Positions 10,774-21,034 of a stretch of 22,544 bases of DNA are shown piece after piece. Location of the stretch: the NCBI GenBank assembly GCA_049999765.1, contig JBNGIQ010009217.1:1-22544 (forward strand), written 5' to 3'. Position numbers and translations under genes: made by a program. A model generated the notes under the pieces. That model saw nothing but the letters and a program-made list of their open reading frames with translations, had not been told where the DNA came from and made no database searches. The DNA is from Phaeoceros laevis (taxonomy: Eukaryota; Anthocerotophyta; Anthocerotopsida; Notothyladales). Numbering within the stretch: position 1 is the first letter of the stretch; every line of letters starts with the position of its first letter.

Positions 10774-13700
10774 ATGGCGCTGGGGGTGCTACCTCCGCCA
10801 AAATTGGCACTTCCTGAATCGCCTTCGTGGCCTGGTGCAAAGAAGTCCTCCAGCATGGATGTTCCAGAGCATTCTGAGACAGCCTCAACTTCCTCCGGAT
10901 CAAAATCAAGTACTGGACTTGCTCAAAAATTTCGAAAAAAGGTCTCAGATTCCGCTCGGTGGCCGGACATTGGGCAGGGGCATGACAGCCCGCGCATTCC
11001 AAAGTCCATGACTTCAAAGAAGGCAGACAATGGGCACATGCTTTTGCTTTTGAAGGCTGAGACGAAGGGCCCTCCAGGGTGTAGAGCTATCTGCACTCCA
11101 GGGAATGCTTACGTTGTAACAAATGCAGCCTTGAGGAAATGTTGTAAGGAAGGAAAGCTCAGGGAGGCTGTCGAAGCATTGGACCTTCTGGTCCAGCGAG
11201 GATGCCGCATCAACCAGTCTGTTTTCTACACTACACTGAAGAGGTGCCTAGCGCACAAGGATCTGGTTCTTGGCAGGCATGTTCATACCCTTGTTGTGAA
11301 AAGTGGGTATGAGTCCGACGCATTCTTGGCCAACCATATGATTGGTATGTATGCTTCTCATGCGGAGTTAGAGGAAGCGATGCAGGTCTTCAGCAATGTG
11401 GCTTCGCCGAACGTCTTCATGTGGGCTTCAATTATCTTGGCGCATGCCCGGCGAGAGCCAAAGGATGCTATAAAACTGTACCGGAAAATGGGAGAGTCGA
11501 TGGTTAAGCCGGACAATCATGTCTTTGTGGCCGTCCTGAAAGCTTGTGCCAATGCTGCGGACTTGACTACTGGCAAGGATATTCACGCTGATATTCTTCT
11601 GCGTGGAGTAAGGGCTGATTGTGTCGTTTGCAACGCCTTGATCAACATGTATGCAAAATGCGGGAGCTTGGAGGATGCTCGTAGATGTTTTCAATCACTG
11701 CCCACCAAAAATGTCCTAACTTGGACGACCATGATTGCAGCCTATGCGCGGCATGGGTTCGGCCACGAAGCCCTTACACTGTACGCAAGCATGCAACAGG
11801 AAGGGATAACCCCAGCTGATCGTGTTACATTTGTTTGCCTCCTTCAAGCATGTGGCAGCATTGGAGCTCTGTATCAAGGGAAGCAAATTCATGTACAGAT
11901 CCAGGACAAAGGACTGGAAGCCGATTTGACTATCGGCAACAGCCTGGTGAGCATGTATGCAAAAAGTGGGAGCCTGGTGGATGCTCGAAGAGTGTTCGAC
12001 AACTTGCTCACACGAGATGTTGTGACATGGAATGCCATGATTTCAGGATATGCACACCAGGGGCTCGGTCATGAAGCCCTTGCTCTGTATGCTAACATGC
12101 AATTTGAGGGCATCAATCCAGCCAGCCGGGTTACATTTATTTGCCTGTTGCAAGCAAGTGCCAGTGTTGCAGCTCTCCGTCTTGGGCGGCAGCTCCATGC
12201 ACAGATCCAGGAAAGTGGTCTGGAAGCTGATTTGGTTGTTGGCAATTGCTTGGTCGACATGTATGCAAAATGCGGCAGCCTGGAGGATGCCTTCAAAGTA
12301 TTTGACAGATTGCCCACAAAAGATGTGGTGACATGGAATGCGATGATTGGAGGTTATGCACAGCATGGATTTGCTCAAAAAGCCATCACTCTCTATGCTT
12401 GCATGCAACAGGGAGGTGTAATTTTGGCTAATCATGTTACCTTCGTGTGCCTCCTACAAGCATGTGCTAGTCTGAAATCACTCCATGATGGTAGGCAGGT
12501 ACATTTCCAGATTCAGGAAAGGGGGTTGGAGGCAGATTTGGTTGTCTGCAACAGCCTTGTAGCTATGTATTCAAAATGTGGTAGTTTGGAGGATGCCCGT
12601 ATACTGTTTGAAAGTTTGCCCAAAAAGGATGTTGTGACATGGAATGCAATGCTCTCATGTTATGTGCGTCATGGGTTATGTCAAGAAGCTCTTGCTCTTT
12701 TTGCCACTATGCAATTGGATGGCAGGTTATTAGCTAATCGTGGTACATTTGTGTGCCTCTTGCAAGGATGTGCGACTGTAGGAGCTCTGCAGCAGGGGAA
12801 GGAGCTTCATACACAAATTCAGCAAGGAAACCTGGAGGCTGATATGGCTGTGGGTAACTGCCTCGTGGACATGTATGTAAAATGTGGGAATTTGAAGGAG
12901 GCTCGCCAAGTGTTTGATAGGCTGCCCAGAAGGGATGTGGTGACATGGACGGGTATGCTCAATGGGTATGCCCAAAACAGTGATGGCAAAATGGCATTGC
13001 AGTGCTTCGAAGAGATGCGTCAGCAGGGTGTGGAGCCTGATGATACAACCTTCAGTTGTCTTCTTACGGCATGTAGTCATGCAGGCCTGGTTCATGAGGG
13101 CCAGCAGTATTTCAAAACAATGGTGGAAGATCATGGCATTGTTCCCACCGAGTACCACATAAATTGCCTCGCTGATCTGCTTGGGAGATCAGGACGTATA
13201 AACCAGGCAGAAAAGCTGCTGCGTGCTGCTCTGCCGGAGAATAATTGCGTTGTGGGGTGGACATCCCTGCTCAGTGCCTGCAAAGCGTATGGCAATGTAG
13301 ACTGTGGAAGGCGATGTTTTGACCGCCTTGTTGATCTGGATTCCCAAAACGCTGTGGCGTATGTTCTCTTGGCTAACATCTACTCAAATGCTGGCCGGTG
13401 GAGAGATGCTAATGAAGTAGAAGCCTTGAGAAGGTCTGCAGGCGCCAACAAGAAGCCTGCAAAAGCATGCATTGAAGTGAAGAACAAGGTGCACGAGTTT
13501 GTAGTGGGAGAAGAAAGGTCAGATATTTCTTCAAAGCTCAGGACAGTGAACTCGAGGTTAAAGCAGGAAGGAGGCCATGTGCCACATACACAATTGGTGC
13601 TAAAGGGGTTGTCAGAGCAGGAGAAGGAGGATGTGCTGTGCGGACATGCAGAGAAATTGGCCTTGGCCTACGGTCTCATGAATACTGCTGAAGGTACAAC

Positions 13701-13854
13701 TTTGCTAGTTACCAAAAATCTTCGGATGTGCAATGACTGCCATGGTAGTACCAAGATCATGTCACGTCTTGAGAAGCGACAGATCATAGTGAGGGATGCA
13801 CACTGTGTACACCGATTCAACGATGGGGCTTGTTCTTGTGGAGATCGGCCTTGA
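10774..13854 (+). CDS. PLS-type PPR protein with DYW:KP-like domain, organelle RNA editing factor
   Basis: Nuclear-encoded, sequence-specific RNA editing factor expected in mitochondria or plastids; 1026 aa in one exon. Residues 1-105 form a Ser-rich leader. A P-L-S array runs from about 113 to 790, with six S motifs starting near 182, 282, 384, 486, 588 and 690, each like NSLVSMYAK.G.LEDAR, and P motifs like DVVTWNAMISGYA. P2-L2-S2 (721-825), E1 (827-860) and E2 (861-896) follow. The DYW-type deaminase domain keeps the zinc and catalytic signature GHAE (H958, E960) and CNDC (C986, C989), plus H1013 and CSC (1020-1022). It has NKKPAKACIEVKNKV where PG-box proteins have EPGxSWIE, and ends GDRP instead of DYW. 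This is the DYW:KP (also called GRP) type linked to U-to-C editing. The lack of introns is usual for PPR genes. An earlier in-frame start is unlikely given the TATA box. Confidence 0.95.
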   Translation: MALGVLPPPKLALPESPSWPGAKKSSSMDVPEHSETASTSSGSKSSTGLAQKFRKKVSDSARWPDIGQGHDSPRIPKSMTSKKADNGHMLLLLKAETKGPPGCRAICTPGNAYVVTNAALRKCCKEGKLREAVEALDLLVQRGCRINQSVFYTTLKRCLAHKDLVLGRHVHTLVVKSGYESDAFLANHMIGMYASHAELEEAMQVFSNVASPNVFMWASIILAHARREPKDAIKLYRKMGESMVKPDNHVFVAVLKACANAADLTTGKDIHADILLRGVRADCVVCNALINMYAKCGSLEDARRCFQSLPTKNVLTWTTMIAAYARHGFGHEALTLYASMQQEGITPADRVTFVCLLQACGSIGALYQGKQIHVQIQDKGLEADLTIGNSLVSMYAKSGSLVDARRVFDNLLTRDVVTWNAMISGYAHQGLGHEALALYANMQFEGINPASRVTFICLLQASASVAALRLGRQLHAQIQESGLEADLVVGNCLVDMYAKCGSLEDAFKVFDRLPTKDVVTWNAMIGGYAQHGFAQKAITLYACMQQGGVILANHVTFVCLLQACASLKSLHDGRQVHFQIQERGLEADLVVCNSLVAMYSKCGSLEDARILFESLPKKDVVTWNAMLSCYVRHGLCQEALALFATMQLDGRLLANRGTFVCLLQGCATVGALQQGKELHTQIQQGNLEADMAVGNCLVDMYVKCGNLKEARQVFDRLPRRDVVTWTGMLNGYAQNSDGKMALQCFEEMRQQGVEPDDTTFSCLLTACSHAGLVHEGQQYFKTMVEDHGIVPTEYHINCLADLLGRSGRINQAEKLLRAALPENNCVVGWTSLLSACKAYGNVDCGRRCFDRLVDLDSQNAVAYVLLANIYSNAGRWRDANEVEALRRSAGANKKPAKACIEVKNKVHEFVVGEERSDISSKLRTVNSRLKQEGGHVPHTQLVLKGLSEQEKEDVLCGHAEKLALAYGLMNTAEGTTLLVTKNLRMCNDCHGSTKIMSRLEKRQIIVRDAHCVHRFNDGACSCGDRP
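11617..12840 (+). repeat. Four tandem 306-bp repeats coding PPR triplets
   Basis: Units begin at 11617, 11923, 12229 and 12535, with partial similarity continuing from 12841. Each encodes one S-P-L triplet of 102 residues. Nucleotide similarity is high in blocks such as ATGTATGCAAAATGCGG and ACATGGAATGC. The standard P1-L1-S1 triplet is 101 residues; the extra residue lies at the end of the P motif (for example EGITPADRVTF). This indicates internal duplication during evolution of the gene. Confidence 0.8.
13453..13851 (+). other. DYW:KP-type deaminase domain
   Basis: Codes for residues 894-1026. Domain boundaries are taken from KPAKACIE, at the place of the PG box, to the terminal DRP. The active-site glutamate and cysteines are intact, so the domain is not simply decayed; the changes are at the positions that define the KP/GRP class. 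Confidence 0.8.
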
Positions 13855-14836
13855 CTTCTTGCTCATCAATAGGTGGAAATATGGATTCAAGTGATTGCCA
13901 GCTATGCTGGGTCGGTGGCTATTGTCCACATAGAATCTGCAACCCACGGGTGACGGGACGTGATGCGGTTTTTGGACAAGGGGAGGTCTGCATGTGAAAG
14001 CACCAATGCAGGAAGGTGTGGGCAAAGACGGTCAGTCGTCGTGTGTGCACTCCAACCATGTTGCATGCTTCCACGGCGGAGCTAGCCGTAAGCTAAAAGC
14101 TCTACGAAAGTAAGCAAATACATGCTCGATCAGTGCTGATGTGCGGATCAAAGGGACAAAGGGACATAAAGACAAATGTTTCTTCTCGAAGCACCCTGGC
14201 TAGGATGTAAAAGAAGAGCGGGGGCATTGTGGATAGGTCTAAACTGGACTGCTATGCTTGCAGTGTGTACCAAGCAGGGCAAAACAGAGAAAGTTCTGCA
14301 CTTGTATGAATGACTCTGGAGGTATCAGTCTCACAACAATCGGACTACAGTCCGTCCGCAGCCATTCCGTCTTCTCTAGGAGGTGGTTGTGGCTTCTCCA
14401 CCCCAATCCTCCGTTGCTCGGAAGCTGAAGACCAAGTATCCGCCATTCTCAGGTAATCCCCACCTCCAGATTTGCAAAATTGGTGGAATCTCGCTGCACC
14501 TGGCATTGCAAGATTGCGGCAGCAGCACTGGTGACAACTGTCTACCAGGCTTTCTTTCTCCTTCTCAATGGCAACCCCAACCACGAGAAATAAACCTCCC
14601 TCCCACCATTCTGTCACGCCCGCCTTCACGCTTGCCCGCTCCCCCGCGTACTTTTGGATTATGCAGAGGGCGGTGACCGTCGACTCCATGGCAGGTCGGA
14701 CCGTGGGATACCTCCGCTCTGCCTGCCACTTGTCGTTAGCTTGGCAATCACTGGATCTTGATTCATGACAAGCAGTTTAGGGCAAACGTAAACTAGACAT
14801 ATCAAGCCTTGTCGAGAAGCGGAGGAATTCACAAGA
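13855..14836. other. PPR 3' flank, no further gene identified
   Basis: Contains the PPR 3' UTR. Overlapping open frames at 14345-14689 (minus) and 14383-14676 (plus) are antisense to each other, Pro-rich or low-complexity in part, and resemble no family I know. I do not call them genes. Confidence 0.45.
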
Positions 14837-15438
14837 GTGGAAGACCTCCAACGCCTTGACGGTTTGAGCTACTTTTGGACGCCAGCGACATGCGGAGAAA
14901 GGTTGTCATTTGACATGGTTCCGCAGAGTTTGCCGGAGGGAGCCGGTTTGCGATGGATTGTGGACGCTTTCTCTGGCTGCTCCGGAACTTTTCCCTCGGC
15001 TTCACTCAAGTGGCAACAGGTCCAAGCAGCACAGCAGAAATCAGGTGCTACGCCTTCTTCGTCCGGCGACAACCTGGAGCGGATAGGTTGGAATAAGTCC
15101 GTCGAGCAGCGCATCCTGAAGTAGTGAAACTGTTCTATCACAATTTATCGCAAGCTCAGCTTGTTCAACAACAGGTGTTGCGGCGCTATGGTCCCGCATC
15201 TATTGTGAATTCATCGTGGCACGGGGGGAGTTGGTTGATGTACGAACGGGACTTGGAGGCAGCACTAAAGCGAGCAGAAGCTAAGAGCCTAAGTGAACAG
15301 GAGGCAGGGGAGCTGCCGAGTATACCCAGGCCTCTCCGAAGCGGAAGCATCGAAGTGCAGGAGTGGTCAACGTCGCCTCAGCTCCACCTGAGATTGGCAC
15401 TGAGTAGAAGCCCGATCTCTTTTCTTGCTAGCCTTTGA
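14837..15438 (+). other. Two abutting unidentified open frames
   Basis: Frame one (14837-15124, 95 aa, starts MEDLQRLDGL) ends in TAG; frame two, opened by a GTG at 15124, runs to 15438 with a moderately charged stretch (YERDLEAALKRAEAK). No family resemblance is visible. A spliced gene joining parts of both, a degraded gene or chance are all possible. The composition is not obviously repetitive. Low confidence that any of it is expressed. Confidence 0.2.
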
Positions 15439-15770
15439 AGAGCAAGAGTTGTCAAAACTAGATTGATCCATTCAGAGTGAAAAACTTGGCATGCAGAGGG
15501 TTTAAACAGAACCAGAGCTCATCACGTTCTTGAATCTTGTGAGCTCGCATCCTACCTTACATCTCAGCATTTGTGGGTTTTCAACTTCATATGCACCCAA
15601 GCAGTAGCTTTTGTTATATGTACAAATATGTACAATGTGTCCAGGTGCCACACACACTCAATTATCCACATTTTTTGGTGCAATTCAGGAGTAAAGACTG
15701 TTAGTCACGTCTGCCCGTTACATTCTTTTGCTGCTTGGCGACTGGATTGCTTGGTTGCACGAATCATTAG

Positions 15771-15802
15771 TTTATGAAGATCTGCGGTTTATGAAGATCT
15801 GC
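15771..15802 (+). repeat. 17-bp tandem duplication
   Basis: TTTATGAAGATCTGCGG is followed directly by TTTATGAAGATCTGC. The pair is flanked on both sides by CATTAG, so a slightly longer imperfect duplication is possible. Confidence 0.85.
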
Positions 15803-16029
15803 TCATTAGCAGTATATAGCAGGCTCGAACCGAAGACGCACTGGCGCAAATCGCCTACCTACCACTACTCTTTCCGGTTTTGAACAGTCCCGCACGGGCA
15901 AGTCGCGAAAAAGGAAGGAAAACGTGCTAAAAATCTAGGGCGAGATGAAACGCAGACCCCCTTCCCCTCCCGCTATAATCGGTAATAACAAACCAAGAGT
16001 CGAAACGGTCTAGGTTGAGCTGGTCGGGA

Positions 16030-16037
16030 TAGGGTTT
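16030..16037 (-). promoter_or_regulatory. Telo-box (AAACCCTA) near LUC7 start
   Basis: The plus strand reads TAGGGTTT, the reverse of AAACCCTA, 24 bp before the ATG. Telo-boxes near transcription starts are common in plant genes for translation and RNA processing, which fits LUC7. Function here is inferred from position only. Confidence 0.5.
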
Positions 16038-16061
16038 TTCAGCTCGCCCTCTCGCGTTGCG

Positions 16062-19000
16062 ATGGATGCGCTGAGGAAGCAGTTGGATGCGTTGATGGGA
16101 GCGAATCGAAATGGCGATGTCCGCGAGGTGAAGAGGAAGTACTATGACCGTGATGTCTGTCGACTGTACCTCACTGGACTTTGCCCCCACGACCTGTTCC
16201 AGCTGACTGTACGTTATTTCTGCACAATATTACCAGAGGCGACTGTGGTTGTGGACGTGGAGTGATGTCCTGCCGCGATTGTGCTTGTGCTTGTTAGCTG
16301 GAAAGCTACGATCTTAGCTTTCGCCTATTAGCCTAATTTACGCAGCGTAGTTGTGTATTTTGCTCCAGACTTCGGATTTGATTTGCAGTCTATTTCCAGG
16401 CTTGTTGGTTTGGTCGCTGGTAGAAGGTCCTACCTCTGAGCTAGCACATTGTGACGATTTAGCTGAGGGTTAATTGTTGGACAAGGTGAAAAACTTAGGA
16501 GCAGTGCTCTTCTATATCAAATGCATCATGTTAAGTTGCACAGGTAGAAGGTTGCTATTGGTCTGTTGCTTCCTGAGGGGGTGCACCAGGGCCTGCTTGC
16601 CGTCTCTAAAAATGCTGTAAATGGGGCGCATGAAAACGTCTGCATGAATACCTTCATTGTAATTTTCTGTTGCTCTCGAGGCTTGGAAGTTGTACCCACA
16701 TAGCAGTTTATGTAGGATATGGTGGACAAACTCGAATTGATTGCCCTGCCCTTGTCTTCTGTACAGAAAATGGACTTAGGTCCCTGCTCCAAGTTCCACT
16801 CACTTCAACTAAGAAAAGAGTATCCTGAGTGGCTGAGCGTCCTTCCAAATTGCTGCTGAGCTTTTGTTGCATTTCCTCATTTCTATTGTCTAACCAAGCT
16901 GAGGGTACCCTGAATTGAAGTTGAAACTCTGGAGCTTTTTTGTTCCCTGTTAACCACTGATCGGACTTAGATATGAGGAAGCCAAAGCCCAGGGAAAAGA
17001 CAGCTACGACAGAGAGTTGGAGGAGTGTTTAGAAAAGCATATTTTGGAATGTGATCGGAAGATAGCAAGAGCATTGAAACGCCTGGAAGATGACGACGTA
17101 GGAGCTGCAACAGCCATTGCTGTCTCTGAGGTCACAAAGGTCCGCTAGGAGTCTTAACACCCACCTCGGGATTCTCTGGCTCTTGATCATGTTGGCTTCT
17201 ATTACAGAATAGCTGACAATCTATGTGGTTGCAGTCATCAGATGCCTGTGAATACACAAGGCAGATAAAAGAGAAACTGAAAGAAGCAGAATACCTTGGT
17301 GAGAGCAGCTGTTCTTGTATCTATATCTGCAGCACGTGTTCAAAATCAGTTTTTGTGGATTGCTGTATGTAGTTTAAAGGCCTGGTTGGTTTATTTCAGG
17401 ATGTACTTGTGCCTTAACTCCAGGTATTGCTCATGGTTGTCAGATCTAGAAGGGAAAACAGATGAAAAGATCAGAATATTGGAGGTTGTTGAGGAGCTTC
17501 GGTCCAAACGTGCTGATCGACAGGTACCAAAGCCACGATGCAGGCAGCATCTCTGAAATGACGAGTTTGCATGGTTCTGTTTGCAGCCATGTGAGTTGAA
17601 CCCTCTTAATCTGCTAGGTGTGTGTTCAATGTACAGGCCATGTCGCTTTTGGAGGCCTTTAGTAAGGATCGTGCACTGATGCCTCAACCTCTTCCAAATC
17701 CACCTCCGTTGGCACCATTGCCAATGATGGCAGCTTCTGCACCTGATGCCCGGACGCAAGAACTCATTAAACAGAAGTTGAAAGTTGCTGAGGAGCTTGG
17801 TATGTCATGTGCCCCCTCGTTCTGCTGTCAGTCTCTATGCCTTGGCACATTGGCAGATCAGATAATTGATTGTTTGCACACTTGGAAGTTTTAAGTGGGA
17901 GGGGAATATCCACTTCACGGGGCAGCTAAGTGTCGCCCACATCTGCTGCCAGGTGAGCAGGGGAGAGTTGATGAGGCCGAGAAAGCAATGGAAGAGGCTG
18001 AAGCTCTCAAAAAGGTAAGTCATTTCAGTTATTATGTTGCTGAGGGAAAAAAATGGCAGTGGACTGCTGGATGCATTGGTGGAGTAGTACATTTCATGTT
18101 TCTGATGTTGAGACTTCCAAGGAATCACATCTGTGATAACTTGCTGTCGGTAACAGCTGTTTGGGGTAGTGTTGCAGCTTGGATCAAGACAAGATTTGAG
18201 TGCTGACCCCTCAAAGGTGGCCACGCAAGATGTTCGTGTGGTAAGTCACAACTTATGTGCTTTCTTCCTGGTTGTAGAGGGTATAGAATATTTTGTCAAC
18301 CAGCTACCGTAAGCCAAACAATGGCTAGATTTTAACTTCTTCCACAGCTTTAGAACTTCGCATTTCACGTTGGCTAAGTTAGGCAAGTATTCAGAGAATA
18401 TGGTTAGGCACTGGGGAGGGAAGCAGAAACTGGCAAGAGCTCTGACTGCTTGGGGAATTGAAGGTGCAGGCCGACCAGAAGCTCCGTGTCTGTGACATCT
18501 GTGGAGCATTCCTAAGCATATATGACAGGTATACTACTACCGGATGTGGTAATTGAAATGTGTCCCTGCATATGTGTCTTTACATGTAGCCCAAACCTGG
18601 AATGATGCGACACGACATAGAATAGTCAAATGGGGAAGAAGCAATGAGATGGCAAGATGATTTACAACTAGTTGAGTGGCAGTGACCGGCGCCTAGCGGA
18701 CCATTTTGGAGGAAAGCTTCATCTAGGATACATGCAAATTCGGGAGAAATTGGTGGACTTGAAGGTATGTGACTTTGTCCTTATTATGGAATGGTCTTAC
18801 ACAGGTAGGTCGTCAGTTGATCCGGAGTTAGAAGGATAGTGGTTTTCTCAATGCTTAGTTAGTATTGTTCTTCACGTAAAGCTCATTTGTAGCTCTTAGT
18901 CCAAATTCCCAGGATTCACCAATATCTCTGATAGGGTTTTATCACTTTTCAGCTTAGAAACCAGGTCTTTGAAGTGAGTTTGCTATTTTCACAGATCGGA

Positions 19001-19789
19001 TGGTATTCCATACCCATCAGGCCTAATTGGGCCAGTGGACATCTGGTATTTCTAATCTTGGGCCCCTACCTTTGTCCGTGTGTAGGAGCAGAGGACTCGG
19101 CATCTGAATGAGAAGGATGGGCATGATGACAAGTAAGTCAGATGCTGTCATAGCATGCATTTTCTCTGTTGTCTCTGCAGGTGGGGCTGTATTTTCCTTC
19201 TTGTGGATGCAAGCTTGAAGCATTGAGTTGACATATGTGTCTCCCCGACTTCAGGGGACGAGGTCGTGATGGACAGTCTAACAGTGACGAACAAGAGAGA
19301 GATTGGGGCAAGGTTAAAGATCAAGAAAAGGATAGACAAGGCAGCAGAGTTCAAGAGCCTGAGCACCAAAACAGGGGCAGGGACAAGGATGGCGATAGAG
19401 AACCAGAATTTCGCAGGGGATATCTAGCCTCTGGCAGGGACGGAGACAGAGGCAGAGATAGGAAGAGGAGGAGAGAAAGGGAGGACGACAGGGAAAGAGA
19501 TGATGATGGGAACAGGCATGGAGGTCGGTATGTGGACAGAAATTACAAAGACAGAAGTCATACTGAACAGGGTCATAACAGGTTTTACAGGCACAGAACT
19601 GGGGGCTATAGGGACGGGGACAGGGACAGGGATGGAGATAACAGGGACAGAGACAGAGACAGGGACAGGTGGGAGAGGGACAGGGAAAGGAACAGGGAAA
19701 AGGAGAAAGAGAGGGACAGGGACAGGGCAAAGGAGAAAGAGAGGGATAGGGGCCCTGTAGAGAGGGACAGGGCCCGGGACAGGGATTAG
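16062..19789 (+). CDS. LUC7: LUC7-like U1 snRNP-associated splicing factor
   Basis: Nuclear U1 snRNP protein acting in 5' splice-site selection. Twelve exons join in phase to 507 aa: 16062-16208, 16767-16819, 16971-17139, 17235-17298, 17444-17523, 17637-17799, 17953-18014, 18178-18240, 18470-18528, 18683-18764, 19086-19132, 19255-19789. The start MDALRKQLDALMG and the CCCH zinc finger (C33, C41, C56, H60, around LCPHDLFQLTKMDLGPC) are typical. A coiled-coil segment follows (YEEAKAQG, ALKRLEDDD, DLEGKTDEKIRILEVVEELR), then PQPLPNPPPLAPLP, EALKK and a C2H2 finger (C275, C278, H294, H300, in VCDICGAFLSIYDSDRRLADHF). The last 178 residues are an Arg/Asp/Glu-rich RD/RE tail, as in metazoan and plant LUC7-like proteins and unlike yeast Luc7. 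Intron 1 is 558 bp; intron 2 may be U12-type. A telo-box lies just upstream. Confidence 0.93.
16820..16970 (+). other. Candidate U12-type intron (LUC7 intron 2)
   Basis: The donor reads GTATCCTGA against the minor-spliceosome consensus RTATCCTTT (7 of 9). A branch-like CTGTTAAC at 16947-16954 lies 16-18 nt from the acceptor ACTTAG, a spacing typical of U12 introns. Exon phase (AGA AAA GA|A TAT) and the conserved LRKEYEEAK confirm the junction itself. Confidence 0.5.
19611..19786 (+). repeat. GGGACA/GAGAAAG-type repeat coding the RD/RE tail
   Basis: Imperfect hexanucleotide array (GGGACA, AGAGAC, GAGAGG) encoding DRDRDRD and ERDRERN runs of LUC7. It is almost pure purine on the plus strand with C at fixed positions. 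It stays in frame to the TAG at 19787. Confidence 0.8.
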
Positions 19790-21034
19790 CTACCAATTTC
19801 GAGAATCTTGACATCAAAGACGACATGCGACTTGGACTGCAAATGAAGGGAGATTGTGCAGGTGACAGTTGCAAGGTTCTGTACGACTTTTTCCCAGAGA
19901 TTTCCATATGCTTCGTGTTGTAAATATCGAATAGAAATTTAACACTGACCACACGACCAGGTATGGATTCTGGTCAAGCTGCTTTGTGGAAAGCATATTG
20001 AAGCGTCTGTCTACATGCTGCATCGTTGCAACAAAGCAGTGTCTGCGCTTGCCGTACCGTTAACTCTTGAACGTGAGTACACTTGCTTTTCAATGGAAGA
20101 GATTAAAGACGTGCTTGTTCACTTGTGTTTGATCTTGTGGGTAGTTCATGCTAGATTAATTAGGTGATTTGTAAAATCAGGTGCATTGGATGAAATGATA
20201 GCCAGCAGGTGTAGCTTGGTCTGCCGGACTGCTTCCAATGAGGATCGAGTGGCAAGAGACCTCTGGGTAGGATTTTGTCTGTAGAGGTCTTGTGTCTTTC
20301 AGCGGAACATCGAACTTCTCGAGGGCAAGGTCTGCCGAGCGCTGATTAGTGAACAATCACGCCAAAGTTTGGCGCCTTGCAATTGACGATAGCTTGGTTT
20401 TAGAAATTCATCAGTTGCGAAAATAGCTGGGATAGGCAGATTCCAAGCGCATAGCATCTTTCGTACGTCCTCACAAGGAACGCATAGTTAGTGCATCTAA
20501 GTGTTGGGGTCAGCGCAAGTGACATGCGCGATTCGGCGGCAGGATGGGCATATTGGAGTCTTGCCAGAATGGCCATGGTCACGAATGTCGAAACCTAGGC
20601 GGCTGGAAGGAGGTGAAGAAAGACTAAATCCGCCTGATAGGTGGTAAGTCACGTCATTTTCCGCTTTCATCCTGTAGCCTTAACCCGTAAGAGCGGTTTC
20701 GCATGAACCGGAGCCCGGACATTCGCATAAACTGGTCGAAAAGAAAGTGATAAGTCGCGCTGATTGGTAAAGGAAAATAGCACGTCGCGCTGATTGGTGG
20801 AGACCGCTATACCGGAACCGGAGCATTATAGACCCACCCAAAAAAGACCCCCACAGGTTTTGAGGAAACCCTACATGAGGCTTTTTTTTATCGATCAACC
20901 CCTACATTTTTTTGTCTCTACGTGCGTTTGGGAGCGGAAGCGGAAAGGGGCACATGCGAAACTGCTCTTAGTAATGGACCCAGCCCTCTTTCATGAGGTT
21001 TTTAGAAACAGTCAAAATTGATTTTTGGAGAGCT
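19790..21034. other. LUC7 3' flank and intergenic DNA
   Basis: Holds the LUC7 3' UTR. I see no gene after it. From about 20600 the sequence becomes motif-rich: a terminal-repeat-like TTAACCCGTAAGAGC at 20680, duplicated CCAAT motifs, a TTATA at 20827 and an AAACCCTA at 20866-20873. Confidence 0.5.
20754..20798 (-). promoter_or_regulatory. Two inverted CCAAT boxes in a 15-bp repeat
   Basis: GTCGCGCTGATTGGT occurs at 20754-20768 and again at 20784-20798, exactly 30 bp apart. Each contains ATTGG (inverted CCAAT). A TTATA at 20827 and a telo-box at 20866 follow downstream. No coding region for them to serve is visible before the gap. Confidence 0.45.

Larger units (their letters stand above)
15439..16061 (+). 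promoter_or_regulatory. LUC7 upstream region
   Basis: No supported gene. It carries a tandem repeat at 15771-15802, a TATATAG at 15813-15819 and a telo-box close to the LUC7 start codon. A short frame at 15571-15777 is low-complexity and unrecognised. Confidence 0.5.

Noticed and set aside
12043-12435. Long minus-strand frame opposite the PPR gene (also 12730-13158 and others)
   Set aside because: Shadow of the PPR repeats: it recurs in each 306-bp unit and has no protein resemblance of its own.
15820-15850. tRNA-like T-arm GGTTCGAGCC on the minus strand
   Set aside because: The flanking bases do not form the T stem, anticodon arm or acceptor stem.
16526-16792. Minus-strand 88-aa frame
   Set aside because: Lies in LUC7 intron 1 and overlaps exon 2 on the opposite strand; no family resemblance.
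19314-19952. 212-aa minus-strand frame rich in Pro, Cys and Ser
   Set aside because: Antisense shadow of the purine-rich RD/RE-coding tail of LUC7; low complexity only.
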